Shown here one piece after another: positions 16,546 to 25,332 of a DNA stretch of 64,000 nucleotides; position 1 is the first letter of the stretch, and the number at the start of each line of letters is the position of its first letter. Under the pieces are notes generated by a model. It worked only from the letters and a program-made list of their open reading frames with translations, did no database searches and was not told the DNA's origin. The stretch is from Deltaproteobacteria bacterium (GTDB lineage: Bacteria; Myxococcota; Kuafuiibacteriia; Kuafuiibacteriales; Kuafuiibacteriaceae). The stretch spans positions 2,966,001 to 3,030,000 of the forward strand of contig JADJBV010000001.1 of NCBI GenBank assembly GCA_016703535.1. Reading direction: 5' to 3'. The position numbers were made by a program, and so were the translations under genes.

Positions 16546-18063
16546 ATGGGTGACACTGTGATCGGGGCACGTCTCATCGACCTGTTTTCTCAGTTGCCGC
16601 CTCTGCCGGCCCACGAGGGTCCCAACCTCCTGCTGAAGATCGCGACGCCCGAAGCCGAAGGAGACTCGGCGAAGGCCCCCCCCTCGATGGCCACTCGCCA
16701 AGCCGAAGCGGCGGTCCTCACCTCGTTTCAACGTTCGAGGGTCGAAGAACGCCTGGCCGAGAGGCCGCTCTTTCCAGGGGCGATCGGCACCGGCAGCGAC
16801 GGTCCCAAGGACGTGCCGATGGCGCCCTTTGGCGGCGCCGCTCGGCGCCAAGCGGCCCAAGTCCTGTCCGGGGGCGCACCGGTTTCGGCCGACGATCCGT
16901 ACGTCCGGGCCCAACGGCAGGTCGGTGAGCAGCTCGACCGGCTGGGGCTAAGGCCGAGGAGCGAGGCCCGCATCCACATCGACGAACACCTCATCGAACA
17001 CGGCGCCGGCTTCACCCGGGCCGCCGCGGGTGAAGCCAGCCTGCTCCGGGGCGGCGAGGTCACCCTCAAGACCGGCGCCCCGGCCAACGCCTTGGCACGG
17101 GCCACCTTGTCAAAGGATCAACTCGCTCGGCTCGAGTCCCTTCCCGCCCGAGAGGATCGGCTGCGACGGGGCGACGGGGACCTGGCCGAGGTCGTTGAGC
17201 TCGGGGTGGACCACCTGGAGCGCCAGCTGTTGGACAAGAAGGTGCGGATCGCCGGCATCAACCGCGCGGTGCCCAACGACGGCAAGTTGACCCTGGTCAA
17301 CACCTCTTGGGGCGACAACGTGTACGTCGTCGCCGAGTCTCAGGCCGCGTACCTCGGCGACGCCCCGGAGGGCTCGAGGCAACACCAAGAGGCCACCCGC
17401 CTCCTTGGGTACCCCCCCCGAAAGGAAACCTCACCGGAGGGGTTCCAAGGGACCACCGATGAAGACCACGAACGGCTGGCGGTGGCCGTGGGCGAGCGGA
17501 TCGCGGCGAGGATGGCCGAACCCGAGATCAAGGCCCGCTTCGACCGGGCTCGGGGGGAGCTGGATCAAGAGCTGGCCGCCGGCCGCAAGAAGAACGTGTT
17601 GGTCTTCAGCGCCGCGATGAACGACTACCAACAGTCGGCGCGCCTGGGCCACCCCGAGTGGTCGGCGGTGACCGAAGCCGGCGTCCCGAACCTGATCAAC
17701 GTCGGTGCGGTCGGGGTCCCCGGCGCCACAGGAAAGCCCGTCGGCGTTGCTCCGTTCTCTTCGGCTGGGCCGATCACCTTGGCCGCCCCGGGCGTAGACA
17801 TCCCGGTGGGCGAGTTCGATCGACCCACGGGCTCGGGCACCAGCTACGCTTCTCCGATCGCACTTCAAACCGCGGCGCTGATGCACGCCGCTAACCCGAA
17901 CCTCACGGCCGACCAGTTGGCTCAACGTTTGGTCGACCCTCGGGTGACCCACGACGTCCCCGGGACCGATCGGGATGGCGCTGGACGCCTCGACCCCTTC
18001 GCGGCGGTGTTGAGTACGTGCTCGCCCGGCCCCGTCCTGACGAACGCCGCGCCGCCGATGTAG
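16546..18063 (+). CDS. Subtilase-like (S8) protein with unusual N-terminal half
   Basis: The 505-residue product has a recognisable S8 C-terminal half: a LVNTSWG strand, FSAAMND carrying the oxyanion-hole Asn (Asn359), and GTSYASP with the nucleophile Ser433, then AALMHAANPNLT. The usual catalytic Asp (DTG) and His (HGTHVAG) motifs are not visible before these; the only His/Asp-rich spot is RIHIDEHLIEHGAG near residue 143. No signal peptide is seen. It may therefore be an atypical cytoplasmic or non-classically secreted protease, or an inactive relative. It is followed at once by the IS66 remnant. Confidence 0.7.
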   Translation: MGDTVIGARLIDLFSQLPPLPAHEGPNLLLKIATPEAEGDSAKAPPSMATRQAEAAVLTSFQRSRVEERLAERPLFPGAIGTGSDGPKDVPMAPFGGAARRQAAQVLSGGAPVSADDPYVRAQRQVGEQLDRLGLRPRSEARIHIDEHLIEHGAGFTRAAAGEASLLRGGEVTLKTGAPANALARATLSKDQLARLESLPAREDRLRRGDGDLAEVVELGVDHLERQLLDKKVRIAGINRAVPNDGKLTLVNTSWGDNVYVVAESQAAYLGDAPEGSRQHQEATRLLGYPPRKETSPEGFQGTTDEDHERLAVAVGERIAARMAEPEIKARFDRARGELDQELAAGRKKNVLVFSAAMNDYQQSARLGHPEWSAVTEAGVPNLINVGAVGVPGATGKPVGVAPFSSAGPITLAAPGVDIPVGEFDRPTGSGTSYASPIALQTAALMHAANPNLTADQLAQRLVDPRVTHDVPGTDRDGAGRLDPFAAVLSTCSPGPVLTNAAPPM

Positions 18064-18073
18064 CCCTGGACGG

Positions 18074-18370
18074 ATGAGCAGAAGACCCCGACGAATCTGG
18101 ACCTCTGAACAGAAGAAGCACCTGGTGGCCAGGCGCGTCGCCGCATGGCCGGCGGCGAGTCTCACCGCGCCTCGGCCAAGGCGTTGGACCTTCACGAAGG
18201 CACCCTACGGCAGTGGATGGAGCGCTACCCGGCGGGCCAACTTCAGCCGGTGCAGATCGCGGCCGATGACGAGCCCGCGCGCTCGACTGGGATCAGCGTG
18301 GCCACGCCGGACGGCTTCGTGTTCGACGGCCTCGACCTCGATGGCGCTATTCGGCTCTGGGAGCGGCTGG
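18074..18370 (+). pseudogene. IS66 tnpA (Orf1) remnant
   Basis: The start MSRRPRRIWTSEQKK resembles the helix-turn-helix Orf1 of IS66 elements. The reading frame changes near 18150; thereafter the other frame continues with an Orf1-like helix (AKALDLHEGTLRQWMERYP), a basic linker and a C-terminal domain ending GLDLDGAIRLWERLG. One indel is enough to join them, so this is a frameshifted Orf1. It probably acted as a DNA-binding helper of the transposase. Confidence 0.6.
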
Positions 18371-18754
18371 GTGATCGGCGCGGAGCGACGGGTCCAGTGT
18401 TCGCCGGGCGGCGCGACGGACATGCGGAAGTCCTTCGACACGCTCTCAGCCTTGGTGTCGATTGAGCTGGGCCGAGACCCGCTGGAGGGCGACATGTTCC
18501 TGTTCGTCGGCGCGCGGCTGCGTTCGGCCAAGGTGCTGTTCTGGGATGGCACCGGGCTCTGCGTCTTTCACAAGCGGCTCTCGCAAGGGCGGTTCGCGGC
18601 GCCCTGGAAGCGGAGCGCCGAGGGCGCGATCACCATGTCCAGGAGCGAACTGGATCTCTTCATCGAGGGCAGCCAGCTGGTGTTCATCGGAGCGCTGTCA
18701 CCGGGCGAGATTGTTCCCAAGAGAGTCGCAACTCGCGCCCTCGTCGTACGATAA
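18371..18754 (+). CDS. IS66 TnpB (Orf2), apparently open
   Basis: A GTG at 18371 opens a 127-residue frame with the IS66 Orf2 core: DMRKSFDTLSALV, then MFLFVGARLRSAKVLFWDGT, then CVFHKRLSQGRF and a C-terminal LDLFIEGSQL. Length and order match the IS66 TnpB family (about 115 residues). TnpB is needed for IS66 transposition although its exact biochemistry is not settled. It is the only gene of the element without a visible disruption; with a broken tnpC the element is not expected to move on its own. Confidence 0.7.
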   Translation: MIGAERRVQCSPGGATDMRKSFDTLSALVSIELGRDPLEGDMFLFVGARLRSAKVLFWDGTGLCVFHKRLSQGRFAAPWKRSAEGAITMSRSELDLFIEGSQLVFIGALSPGEIVPKRVATRALVVR

Positions 18755-18763
18755 CTTCCTCGC

Positions 18764-20286
18764 GTGGTGGACCTCGATCGCGTCTCCGATCTTGAGCTCC
18801 TGCGTACAGTCGCCAAGGTTCAAGATGCGGAGATCCGGCGCCTCAGCAAGCAGCTGCTGCTGGTGACCAAGGAACTCGCGGCGGCCAAGAAGGAAGACTC
18901 GGTCGCCATCCAGGAGCGCCTGAGCGTCCTCGAGAAGGAGCTCCAGGAGGTCCAGGAGCGGCCTACGGCCACCAAAGCGAACGCCGGCCGCGCTCCGACA
19001 AACCGACCAAGGAGAAGAAGCCGCAGACCGGTCACGGCCCCACGCCGCAACCTGACTTGCCGACCGTGACCGAACTCCACCTGCTTGATCAGGCCGACCG
19101 AGCATGCCCAAGCTGTGGCGGCGAGCTGAAGCCGTGGCTCGACCAGTTCGAGGACAGCGAAGAGGTCGACGTCGTCGACGTCAAGTACGTCCTCAGAAGC
19201 ACCGGCGCCAAAAGTACCGCTGCGGCTGCGGCGGCTGCATCGAGACCGCGCTGGACCCACCAAGCTGATCCTCGGCGGGCGCTACAGCCTCGCCTTCGCT
19301 GTACGTCACGATCGAGAAGTACTGCGTCCACATGCCCCTCGAGCGCCAGGCGAAGCGCATGGCGGGGCCGGGCTCGACGTCACGACCCAGACCCTCTGGG
19401 ACCAACTCTTTGCGCTGTCCCGGTGTTTCAGCGTCGCCATCAAGCGGCTGCACGAGTACCTCCTTAAGAGGAGGTCCTGATGGGCGACGAGACTCGCTGG
19501 CCCCTGCTCGGCGTCAAGGGCCGCGCGAGCAAGAACTGGTTCACTGGGTGCTGGTGGCCGATGACGCCGTCCTCCATTCGATTCACGAGACCCGCTCCAA
19601 CGACGCCGCCCGCAGGTGCTCACCGGCTTCAGGGCACGCTCCTCACCGAGGCTACGGCGTCTCTCCAGCCTGGCGACGGAACTCGGCTACACTCAGGCCC
19701 ACGACTGGTGCCACGCCCGTCGATATTTCATCGAAGCCGAAGCCACCGCGCCCGACGAAGTCGGTCCGATCCTCGACGACATCGGCAAGCTCTTCCTGAT
19801 CGAGCGCGACATCGTCGCATCCTTCAGCGGCCAGCCCATCGAACGGGCTCTAGAGATCCGAAGAACCATGCGCGAACGGCAATCTCGACCAATCGTCGAG
19901 GCGATCGGAGCAAAGGCGACGCAGGTCAAGGCGCTCAGCGAGAGCCCGATCGGTCGCGCGGTGAAGTACCTGACCAACCAGTGGGACGGCCTCATCCGCT
20001 TTCTTGGAGACCCAAAGATCCGATCACCAGCAGGAAGGGCCGCGCCCTGGTGCTCGGGCGTAACAACCACTTCGGCTCCAAGTCAGGGGGACCGAGGTAT
20101 CGGCCATGATGTACAGCCTGATCGAGCGCGCGCCTCAACGGCTTAGACCCGGCTCGCTACCTCAAGTTTGCGGCCGAGGTGCATCTTCGAGGCGGCTTGG
20201 CCCCGTTGCCCCACGAGGTCCGGCAGGACGCCTTTGCCGCAGCTCGGGTGGGGCCACCTGCGGCACCCCAGCTTGAGAACGGGTAG
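18764..20286 (+). pseudogene. IS66 TnpC transposase, multiply frameshifted
   Basis: The start (VSDLELLRTVAKVQDAEIRR) is the leucine-zipper region of IS66 TnpC. The frame shifts near 18955 into RPRSDKPTKEKKPQTGHGP and the zinc-finger-like CPSCGGELKPWL, again near 19195 where a Cys-rich KYRCGCGGC is in another frame, and again after 19330 and near 20130. Further pieces include HDWCHARRYFIEAEA near 19700, after a DDE Asp, and the C-terminal YSLIER/RLNGLDPARYLKF. The last frame ends with TAG at 20284-20286. At least four indels show that this is a dead transposase. Confidence 0.7.
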
Positions 20287-20714
20287 ACCGCCCCCATCAT
20301 CCCGGAGCGCTAGCTGATTCAGACAGCCGAAACAGACGGGGCTGGGCGAGCACGTACGGTGTTGATCGCCCGGAACCCCCGGCTGACCGCCGCCGAAGTC
20401 GAACAGGCCCGAGTGGCCGCGAGTGACCCCGGGACCGATGGCCCCGCCCTCGCCCGTCAACTCGGGCTCCGCTGAACCCGCAGCTCAAGGCGAGCGAAGC
20501 GGTTGAAAACTTGGCCGGCGGAAGCCGTGGAACACAGCCTCGGCAAGGTGCCGTTTCACCGGAACAGGAAGCCCCCCGGCGCTGAAGAGCAGGCTCGAGC
20601 GAGGGCCGTCGGTCGACGGGCGCAATCAATGGAGGGGTGAGGAGAGGCGACGCCGGGATCGACCGGCGGCGCTCTAGCGCATCCCCGTGGGGGAGGCGGA
20701 CTCGAAGGGGCCGA
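20287..20714 (+). other. Intergenic stretch without a recognised gene
   Basis: This 428-base stretch separates the IS66 remnant from rplQ (convergent). A short open frame reads RNPRLTAAEVEQARVAAS and then stops after a further GLR; it resembles the end of a protein but no family is recognised. On the minus strand just after the rplQ stop, TCCCC-N3-GGGGA and GCGCT-N2-AGCGC small hairpins occur without a U-tract, so no clear terminator can be named. I see no promoter worth claiming. Confidence 0.5.
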
Positions 20715-21122
20715 TCACCCCGCGGGGCGGTCGACCAACTCGATCAAGGACATGGCAGCGGCGTCGCCGCGACGGGTCCCGACCTTCATGATCCGGGTGT
20801 AGCCGCCGTTCCGATCCTTGTAGCGGGTCGCCAGATCCCCGAAGAGGGCCTGAACCACCTTGTCCACCCGGGTCGGCTCGTTGCCTTCCTTCTTGTGTTT
20901 GCCGGCGCCACCCAAGGTGGCGTAGGCCCGGCGACGGGCATCCAAGGTCCCCGCCTTGCCCAAGGTCACGAGCTGCTCGGCAAAACGCCGAAGCTCCTTG
21001 GCCTTTGGGTCGGTCGTCTGGATCCGGCCGTGCTCGACGAGCGCCATCGCGAGGTTCGCGAAGAGCGCGCGCCGGTGCGACGAGGTCCGGCTGAAGCTTC
21101 GGTATGCATTCCTGTGGCGCAT
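20715..21122 (-). CDS. rplQ: 50S ribosomal protein L17
   Basis: The 135-residue product begins MRHRNAYRSFSRTSSHRRAL, a variant of the L17 N-terminus (usual MRHRKxGRKLxRTSSHRxAM), and continues with ALVEHGRIQTTDPKAKELR, the conserved L17 helix. It assembles early near the exit tunnel of the large subunit. As is normal it lies directly downstream of rpoA (10-base gap) and ends the array. The last residues (DRPAG) are slightly longer than in short L17 forms. Confidence 0.95.
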   Translation of the reverse strand: MRHRNAYRSFSRTSSHRRALFANLAMALVEHGRIQTTDPKAKELRRFAEQLVTLGKAGTLDARRRAYATLGGAGKHKKEGNEPTRVDKVVQALFGDLATRYKDRNGGYTRIMKVGTRRGDAAAMSLIELVDRPAG

Positions 21123-21132
21123 GATCCTGTCC

Positions 21133-22140
21133 CTACTTCTTGGCCTGCAGCTCCTTCGGCGGCCAGTTGTCGAGCTTCATGCCCAACGACAAGCCCATCT
21201 CGGCAAGGATTTCTTTGATCTCCTTGAGAGACTTGCGACCGAAGTTTTTGGTCTTGAGCATTTCGCTTTCGGTCTTCTGCACCAAGTCTCCGATGTACTT
21301 GATGTTGGCGTTGGCCAAGCAGTTGGCCGAACGCACCGAAAGCTCGAGCTCGTCGACGGTGCGGAGGAGGTTCTCGTTGAACTTCTCTTCCTGCGGAACC
21401 TCAACGACGATCTCGGGCTCCTGATCCTCTTCGAAGTTGATGAAGATCGAGAGCTGGTCCTTGATGATCTTGGCGGCGAAGGCCACCGCGTCTTCCGGCG
21501 AGATCGAGCTATCGGTCCACACCTCGAGGGTGAGGCGATCGTAGTCGGTCCGCTGGCCAACGCGGGCGTTGGTGACGTGGTAGTTGACCTTCTTCACCGG
21601 CGAGAAGATCGCGTCGATGGGAATGGCGTCGAGGGGCATGCTGGGGGTCTTGTTGCCCTCGGCTTGCACGTAGCCCCGGCCCTTCTTGCAGGTCATCTCC
21701 ATCTTGAGGTGACCGTCTTCACCGACCGTCGCGACGATCAAATCCTTGTTGAGGATCTGGATGCCGTCCGGCGCCTCGATGTCTTCGGCCCGAACCACGC
21801 AGGGACCCTTCTTGTCGATGCGCAGGGTCTTCTGGTCGAAGGTGTCCATCTTGATGAGGACGTCCTTCACGTTGAGGATGATGTCGGCCACGTCCTCGGT
21901 GATGCCCGGGATCGCGGTGAACTCGTGGAGCGCACCTTCGATGCGGACCGAGGTCACGGCGGCGCCTTGGAGCGACGAGAGGAGCACTCGCCGCAGCGAG
22001 TTGCCGATGGTGATGCCGAAGCCCCGTTCCAGCGGCTCGGCAAAAAACTTGCCGTAGCTGGGGGTCAGGGACTCTTTATCCACGACCAAGCGCTTCGGCT
22101 TGATCAGGTCTCGCCAGTTCCGATGAATATCCTTCTGCAT
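21133..22140 (-). CDS. rpoA: RNA polymerase alpha subunit
   Basis: The 335-residue product shows the full alpha subunit: N-terminal assembly domain (GFGITIGNSLRRVLLSSLQG, then an EGALHEF), and C-terminal domain with SVRSANCLANANIKYIGDLV and KNFGRKSLKEIKEIL. The alpha-CTD binds UP elements and activators. The ATG at 22140 is 6 bases after AGGAGG; an in-frame GTG at 22155 and an ATG at 22146 are worse. It sits after an unusual hairpin-rich 117-base spacer instead of rpsD. Confidence 0.97.
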   Translation of the reverse strand: MQKDIHRNWRDLIKPKRLVVDKESLTPSYGKFFAEPLERGFGITIGNSLRRVLLSSLQGAAVTSVRIEGALHEFTAIPGITEDVADIILNVKDVLIKMDTFDQKTLRIDKKGPCVVRAEDIEAPDGIQILNKDLIVATVGEDGHLKMEMTCKKGRGYVQAEGNKTPSMPLDAIPIDAIFSPVKKVNYHVTNARVGQRTDYDRLTLEVWTDSSISPEDAVAFAAKIIKDQLSIFINFEEDQEPEIVVEVPQEEKFNENLLRTVDELELSVRSANCLANANIKYIGDLVQKTESEMLKTKNFGRKSLKEIKEILAEMGLSLGMKLDNWPPKELQAKK

Positions 22141-22164
22141 CGTCATCCTCCTCACACCACCACT

Positions 22165-22224
22165 CCGGCCCGAAGGCCGGCAACCTCGGTATGAGTTGAA
22201 ACTCGATCCGCTTCTATTGAAGCG
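22165..22224 (-). other. Three consecutive hairpins in the rpsK-rpoA spacer
   Basis: In minus-strand order: CGCTTC-N4-GAAGCG (22224-22209), GAGT-N4-ACTC (22204-22193) and CCGGCC-UUCG-GGCCGG (22180-22165), the last closed by the very stable C(UUCG)G tetraloop. They fill the gap where rpsD lies in many bacteria and end 24 bases before the rpoA start. The stretch is more AT-rich than its surroundings. An mRNA-processing, attenuation or translational-control role for rpoA is possible. Confidence 0.6.
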
Positions 22225-22257
22225 AATCTACTCAAACGAATCGAATTCGAACGCGGC

Positions 22258-22686
22258 TCAGACGCGTCGGCGCTTGGCCGGGCGGCAGCCGTTGTGGGGC
22301 AGCGGCGTCACGTCCTTGACCAAAGTGACCTTCAAGCCCGCGGCGGCGACCGCCCGCAAGGCAGCCTCCCGGCCGGAGCCCGGGCCCTTCACCAGGACCA
22401 CGGCCGACTTCATGCCGTTGTCCATCGCTTGGCGGGCGGCCTCGTCGGCGGCCACCTGAGCGGCGAAGGGGGTCGACTTCCGGGAGCCCTTGAAGCCCTT
22501 GGTGCCCGAAGAGCACCAGGAGATCGTGTTCCCGGCCATGTCGGTGATGGTGATGACCGTGTTGTTGAAGGTCGCCATGATGTGCACCACGCCGTGGGGC
22601 ACGTTCTTCTTGACCTTCTTCTTACCGCCTGTGGCGGCTGGTGCCGCGGCACCCCCGGCTGGCTTGGCAGCTCCCGTCGTCGACAT
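22258..22686 (-). CDS. rpsK: 30S ribosomal protein S11, N-terminally extended
   Basis: The 142-residue product has the S11 core HIMATFNNTVITITD, SSGTKGFKGSRKSTPFAAQ and the basic end CRPAKRRRV. Before it lies an Ala/Gly/Pro-rich extension of about 20 residues (STTGAAKPAGGAAAPAATGG) plus a Lys-rich KKKVKKN, somewhat longer than usual. S11 lies on the platform of the small subunit near the mRNA exit. It starts 3 bases after the rpsM stop and is followed by the hairpin-rich spacer instead of rpsD. Confidence 0.96.
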   Translation of the reverse strand: MSTTGAAKPAGGAAAPAATGGKKKVKKNVPHGVVHIMATFNNTVITITDMAGNTISWCSSGTKGFKGSRKSTPFAAQVAADEAARQAMDNGMKSAVVLVKGPGSGREAALRAVAAAGLKVTLVKDVTPLPHNGCRPAKRRRV

Positions 22687-22689
22687 CGC

Positions 22690-23055
22690 TTACTTCCTCT
22701 TGATGCTGCCCTTACGAGGGCCCTTGCGCGTCCGCGCGTTGGTGTGGGTTCGCTGGCCGCGCACCGGCAGGCCCTTGCGATGACGAATGCCCCGGTAGCA
22801 GCCCAGATCCATCAGGCGCTTGATGTTCATCGAGATGTCGCGACGGAGGTCACCTTCGACCTTGTATTCGCGCTCGAGAACCTCGCGGATCCGAGCAAGG
22901 TCGTCTTCCGACGCCTTGTCGCTGTTCAGGTCCACCGGAAGTTTGGCCTTCTGGAGGATGTCGACCGCGGTCTTGCGACCGATGCCGTAGATGTACGTGA
23001 GGGCGATGCCCATCTGCTTGTTGCGCGGAAGATCCACGCCTGCGATACGCGCCAC
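22690..23055 (-). CDS. rpsM: 30S ribosomal protein S13
   Basis: The 121-residue product begins MARIAGVDLPRNKQMGIALT, the canonical S13 start, and includes YGIGRKTAVDIL and the C-terminal RGQRTHTNARTRKGPRK tail that contacts tRNA. S13 sits in the head of the small subunit and forms bridges with the large one. It lies 8 bases after rpmJ and 3 before rpsK, in standard order. Confidence 0.97.
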   Translation of the reverse strand: MARIAGVDLPRNKQMGIALTYIYGIGRKTAVDILQKAKLPVDLNSDKASEDDLARIREVLEREYKVEGDLRRDISMNIKRLMDLGCYRGIRHRKGLPVRGQRTHTNARTRKGPRKGSIKRK

Positions 23056-23063
23056 GACTTACC

Positions 23064-23180
23064 TCAACCCTGCCGCTGCTTGTGGCTGGGCATCTCGCTG
23101 CAAATCACCCGCACGACCCCACGTCGGCGAACGACCTTGCACTTCGCACACATCTTCTTGACCGAAGTCCGTACCTTCAT
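23064..23180 (-). CDS. rpmJ: 50S ribosomal protein L36 (zinc-binding)
   Basis: A 38-residue frame reads MKVRTSVKKMCAKCKVV onwards. Cys11, Cys14, Cys27 and His33 are the zinc ligands of the C+ type of L36. It is too short for ordinary gene finding but is unambiguous. It follows adk after a 109-base gap with no gene (map and infA, often between them, are absent) and precedes rpsM. Confidence 0.95.
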   Translation of the reverse strand: MKVRTSVKKMCAKCKVVRRRGVVRVICSEMPSHKQRQG

Positions 23181-23289
23181 GGCCCTAACCTTTCGCGGCA
23201 CCAAACCGCACGCTGGCGATCCGTTGCACGCGCCCCGGAGAGACGCGACTCGCTATCACACCGGGGCCGACCTCCAAACGAAAAAAGAC

Positions 23290-23961
23290 CTACGCCTTCG
23301 CCCCCGCCCCTACCGCCTTCACAATGGCGGCGTACACGTCCTCGGGGGTGCCGAGGCCGTTGAGTCGAGTCACCAGCCCCTGACGCTGGTAATAGGGAAT
23401 CACCTGCGAGGTCTGGTCCGCGAACGCCTTGAGGCGAACCCGAACCTTGTCCTCGGTGTCGTCTTCGCGCTGGTACAAGGCGCTCGCCCCGCACCGATCG
23501 CAGACCCCCGCCTGTTTCGGCGGGGAAAATCGAACGTGGAACACCGCGCTGCAGGCCTTACACGACCGGCGCCCGGTGATCCGCTCGACGATCGCTTCAT
23601 CGGGGACGTCCATGACCACCACGGCCGAAAGTTCGGTCCCGGTGGTTCGCAACATCCCATCGAGGGCCTCGGCCTGAGCCACGGTCCGCGGGAAGCCGTC
23701 GAGCACGAAGCCCTTTTGAGCGTCGGGCTGGGCCAAACGCTCCCGGATCAGGTTGACCATCAACGCGTCGGGCACCAACTGCCCTGCGTTCATGTAGCCC
23801 TTCGCCTCGAGCCCAAGGGCGGTGCCCTCGCGCTGCGCCTGTCTCAGCATGTCGCCCGTCGAGATTTGAGGCAGACCGTGCTGCTCCAAGAGGCGCTGTG
23901 CCTGGGTGCCTTTGCCCGAGCCGGGCGCACCCACCAGGATGAGGTTGAGGGGCTTGGCCAT
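23290..23961 (-). CDS. adk: Adenylate kinase with zinc-type lid
   Basis: The 223-residue product starts with the P-loop GAPGSGKGT, followed by the AMP-binding STGDMLRQ and GFPRTVAQ segments. It interconverts ATP+AMP and 2 ADP. The lid has CKAC and CDRC, a four-Cys zinc site as in the long form of bacterial adenylate kinase. The ATG at 23961 overlaps the secY stop by one base (TAATG), so it is translationally coupled. The adjacent secY-adk order is typical, but map/infA do not follow. Confidence 0.97.
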   Translation of the reverse strand: MAKPLNLILVGAPGSGKGTQAQRLLEQHGLPQISTGDMLRQAQREGTALGLEAKGYMNAGQLVPDALMVNLIRERLAQPDAQKGFVLDGFPRTVAQAEALDGMLRTTGTELSAVVVMDVPDEAIVERITGRRSCKACSAVFHVRFSPPKQAGVCDRCGASALYQREDDTEDKVRVRLKAFADQTSQVIPYYQRQGLVTRLNGLGTPEDVYAAIVKAVGAGAKA

Positions 23962-25286
23962 TACGACACCGTGGTCCGGCGACCCCGAATGCGAGCCCCG
24001 CTGGCGCTGAAGCCCTCGTAGCTCCGCGTGATCAGGTGGGCCTCGATCTGGCTGACCGTATCGAGAGCGGTGCCCACCACGATCAGCAGCGCCGTGCCAC
24101 CAAAGTAGAACGGAAGGTTGCTCTGCATCACCAGGAGGGCGTTCGGCAACACGCAGACCGCGGTCAGGTAGATCGCGGCGCCCGCGGTCAGCCGGGTCAT
24201 CACCCGCTCCACATAGTCGGCGGTGTTTTTGCCTGGCCGAATACCCGGGATGTAGCCGCCGAACTTCTTCAGGTTGTCGGCCATCTCCTCAGGATGGAAG
24301 ATCACCGACGTGTAGAAGAAGGTGAAGAACATGATCAACAGGGCGTAGACGATGTTGTAGCTGAACTCGGTTGGCAGCAGGAAACCTTGGAGTTGGGTCA
24401 CGAGGCCCGACTCGGGGAAAAACTGCACCAAGGTGGCCGGGATCAGGAGCAACGAAGAGGCGAAGATCGGCGGGATGACGTTGGCGGTGTTGACCCGCAA
24501 CGGCAGGTAGCTGGAGGAGCCGCCGTACATCTTACGGCCGACGACCCGCTTGCTGTACTGCACGGGGATCCTTCGTTGGCCGCGCTCGACATAGACCACA
24601 AAGGCCACCGCCGCGCCGATGATCGCCAAGAGGAACAGCAAGGTCAGGGGCTGGATCACCTCTTGTTGCACCAGCTGGAGCGTGGTGTACGCGTCCAGCG
24701 GGAGCCGAGCGACGATGCCCGAGAAGATGATCAGGGACATGCCGTTGCCGACACCCCGCTCGGTGATCTGCTCACCGAGCCACATGATGAAGGCCGTGCC
24801 CGCGGTCAGCGACAAGACCGTGATGATCCGGAAGATGAAGCCCGACTCCAGCACCACCGACTGGCCCCGATACTGGCGCCCTTCGAGATCGGCCGCGATG
24901 AACCACCCCTGAACGAAGGCCAACACGATCGCGCCGTAGCGGGTGTATTGGTTGATCTTCTTCCGGCCCTGCTCTCCTTCCTTGGAGAGGCGCTCCAAGG
25001 TCGGCACCACGATGGTCAAGAGCTGCAGGATAATGCTCGCCGAGATGTACGGCATGATGCCCAACGAGAAGACCGAAGCCTTCTCGAAGGCACCACCCAC
25101 GAACATATTGAACATGCCGAAGAGCCCACCGGCGCTTTCGTCGATGTTCTTCTGCATCAGGCCCCGGTCGACGCCGGGCACGGTGATGAAGACGCCGAGC
25201 CGGTACACCGCCAGCAACCCCACGGTGAAGAGGAGTCGCTGCCGGAGCTCCGGGACCTTGCCGATGTTCGCGAACGATGCCGTCAT
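23961..25286 (-). CDS. secY: Protein translocase channel subunit SecY
   Basis: The 441-residue product has the expected ten hydrophobic segments. VFITVPGVDRG follows the first helix, with a plug-like N-terminal loop; ERGQRRIPVQY and NVIPPIFASSLLL lie around the lateral gate, and IRPGKNTADYVERVMTRLT in the cytosolic loop. SecY is the core of the SecYEG channel in the cytoplasmic membrane. It lies between rplO (46-base gap) and adk (one-base overlap), as in most spc operons. Confidence 0.97.
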   Translation of the reverse strand: MTASFANIGKVPELRQRLLFTVGLLAVYRLGVFITVPGVDRGLMQKNIDESAGGLFGMFNMFVGGAFEKASVFSLGIMPYISASIILQLLTIVVPTLERLSKEGEQGRKKINQYTRYGAIVLAFVQGWFIAADLEGRQYRGQSVVLESGFIFRIITVLSLTAGTAFIMWLGEQITERGVGNGMSLIIFSGIVARLPLDAYTTLQLVQQEVIQPLTLLFLLAIIGAAVAFVVYVERGQRRIPVQYSKRVVGRKMYGGSSSYLPLRVNTANVIPPIFASSLLLIPATLVQFFPESGLVTQLQGFLLPTEFSYNIVYALLIMFFTFFYTSVIFHPEEMADNLKKFGGYIPGIRPGKNTADYVERVMTRLTAGAAIYLTAVCVLPNALLVMQSNLPFYFGGTALLIVVGTALDTVSQIEAHLITRSYEGFSASGARIRGRRTTVS

Positions 25287-25332
25287 CCTGGTTCTCCGGG
25301 ACCGAATCTAACCGCTGGGACCGAGGGTCAAG

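Larger units (their letters stand above)
18074..20286 (+). mobile_element. Degenerate IS66-family insertion sequence
   Basis: Three frames in IS66 order can be recognised: OrfA (tnpA), TnpB and the DDE transposase TnpC. tnpA and tnpC are broken by several frameshifts, while tnpB is open. Terminal inverted repeats and target duplication were not identified by eye, so boundaries follow the coding remnants. The element sits between the subtilase-like gene and the end of the ribosomal array and is transcribed towards rplQ. Confidence 0.75.

Noticed and set aside
20650..20714. Intrinsic terminator after rplQ
   Set aside because: Small hairpins occur but no U-tract follows; termination may be Rho-dependent.
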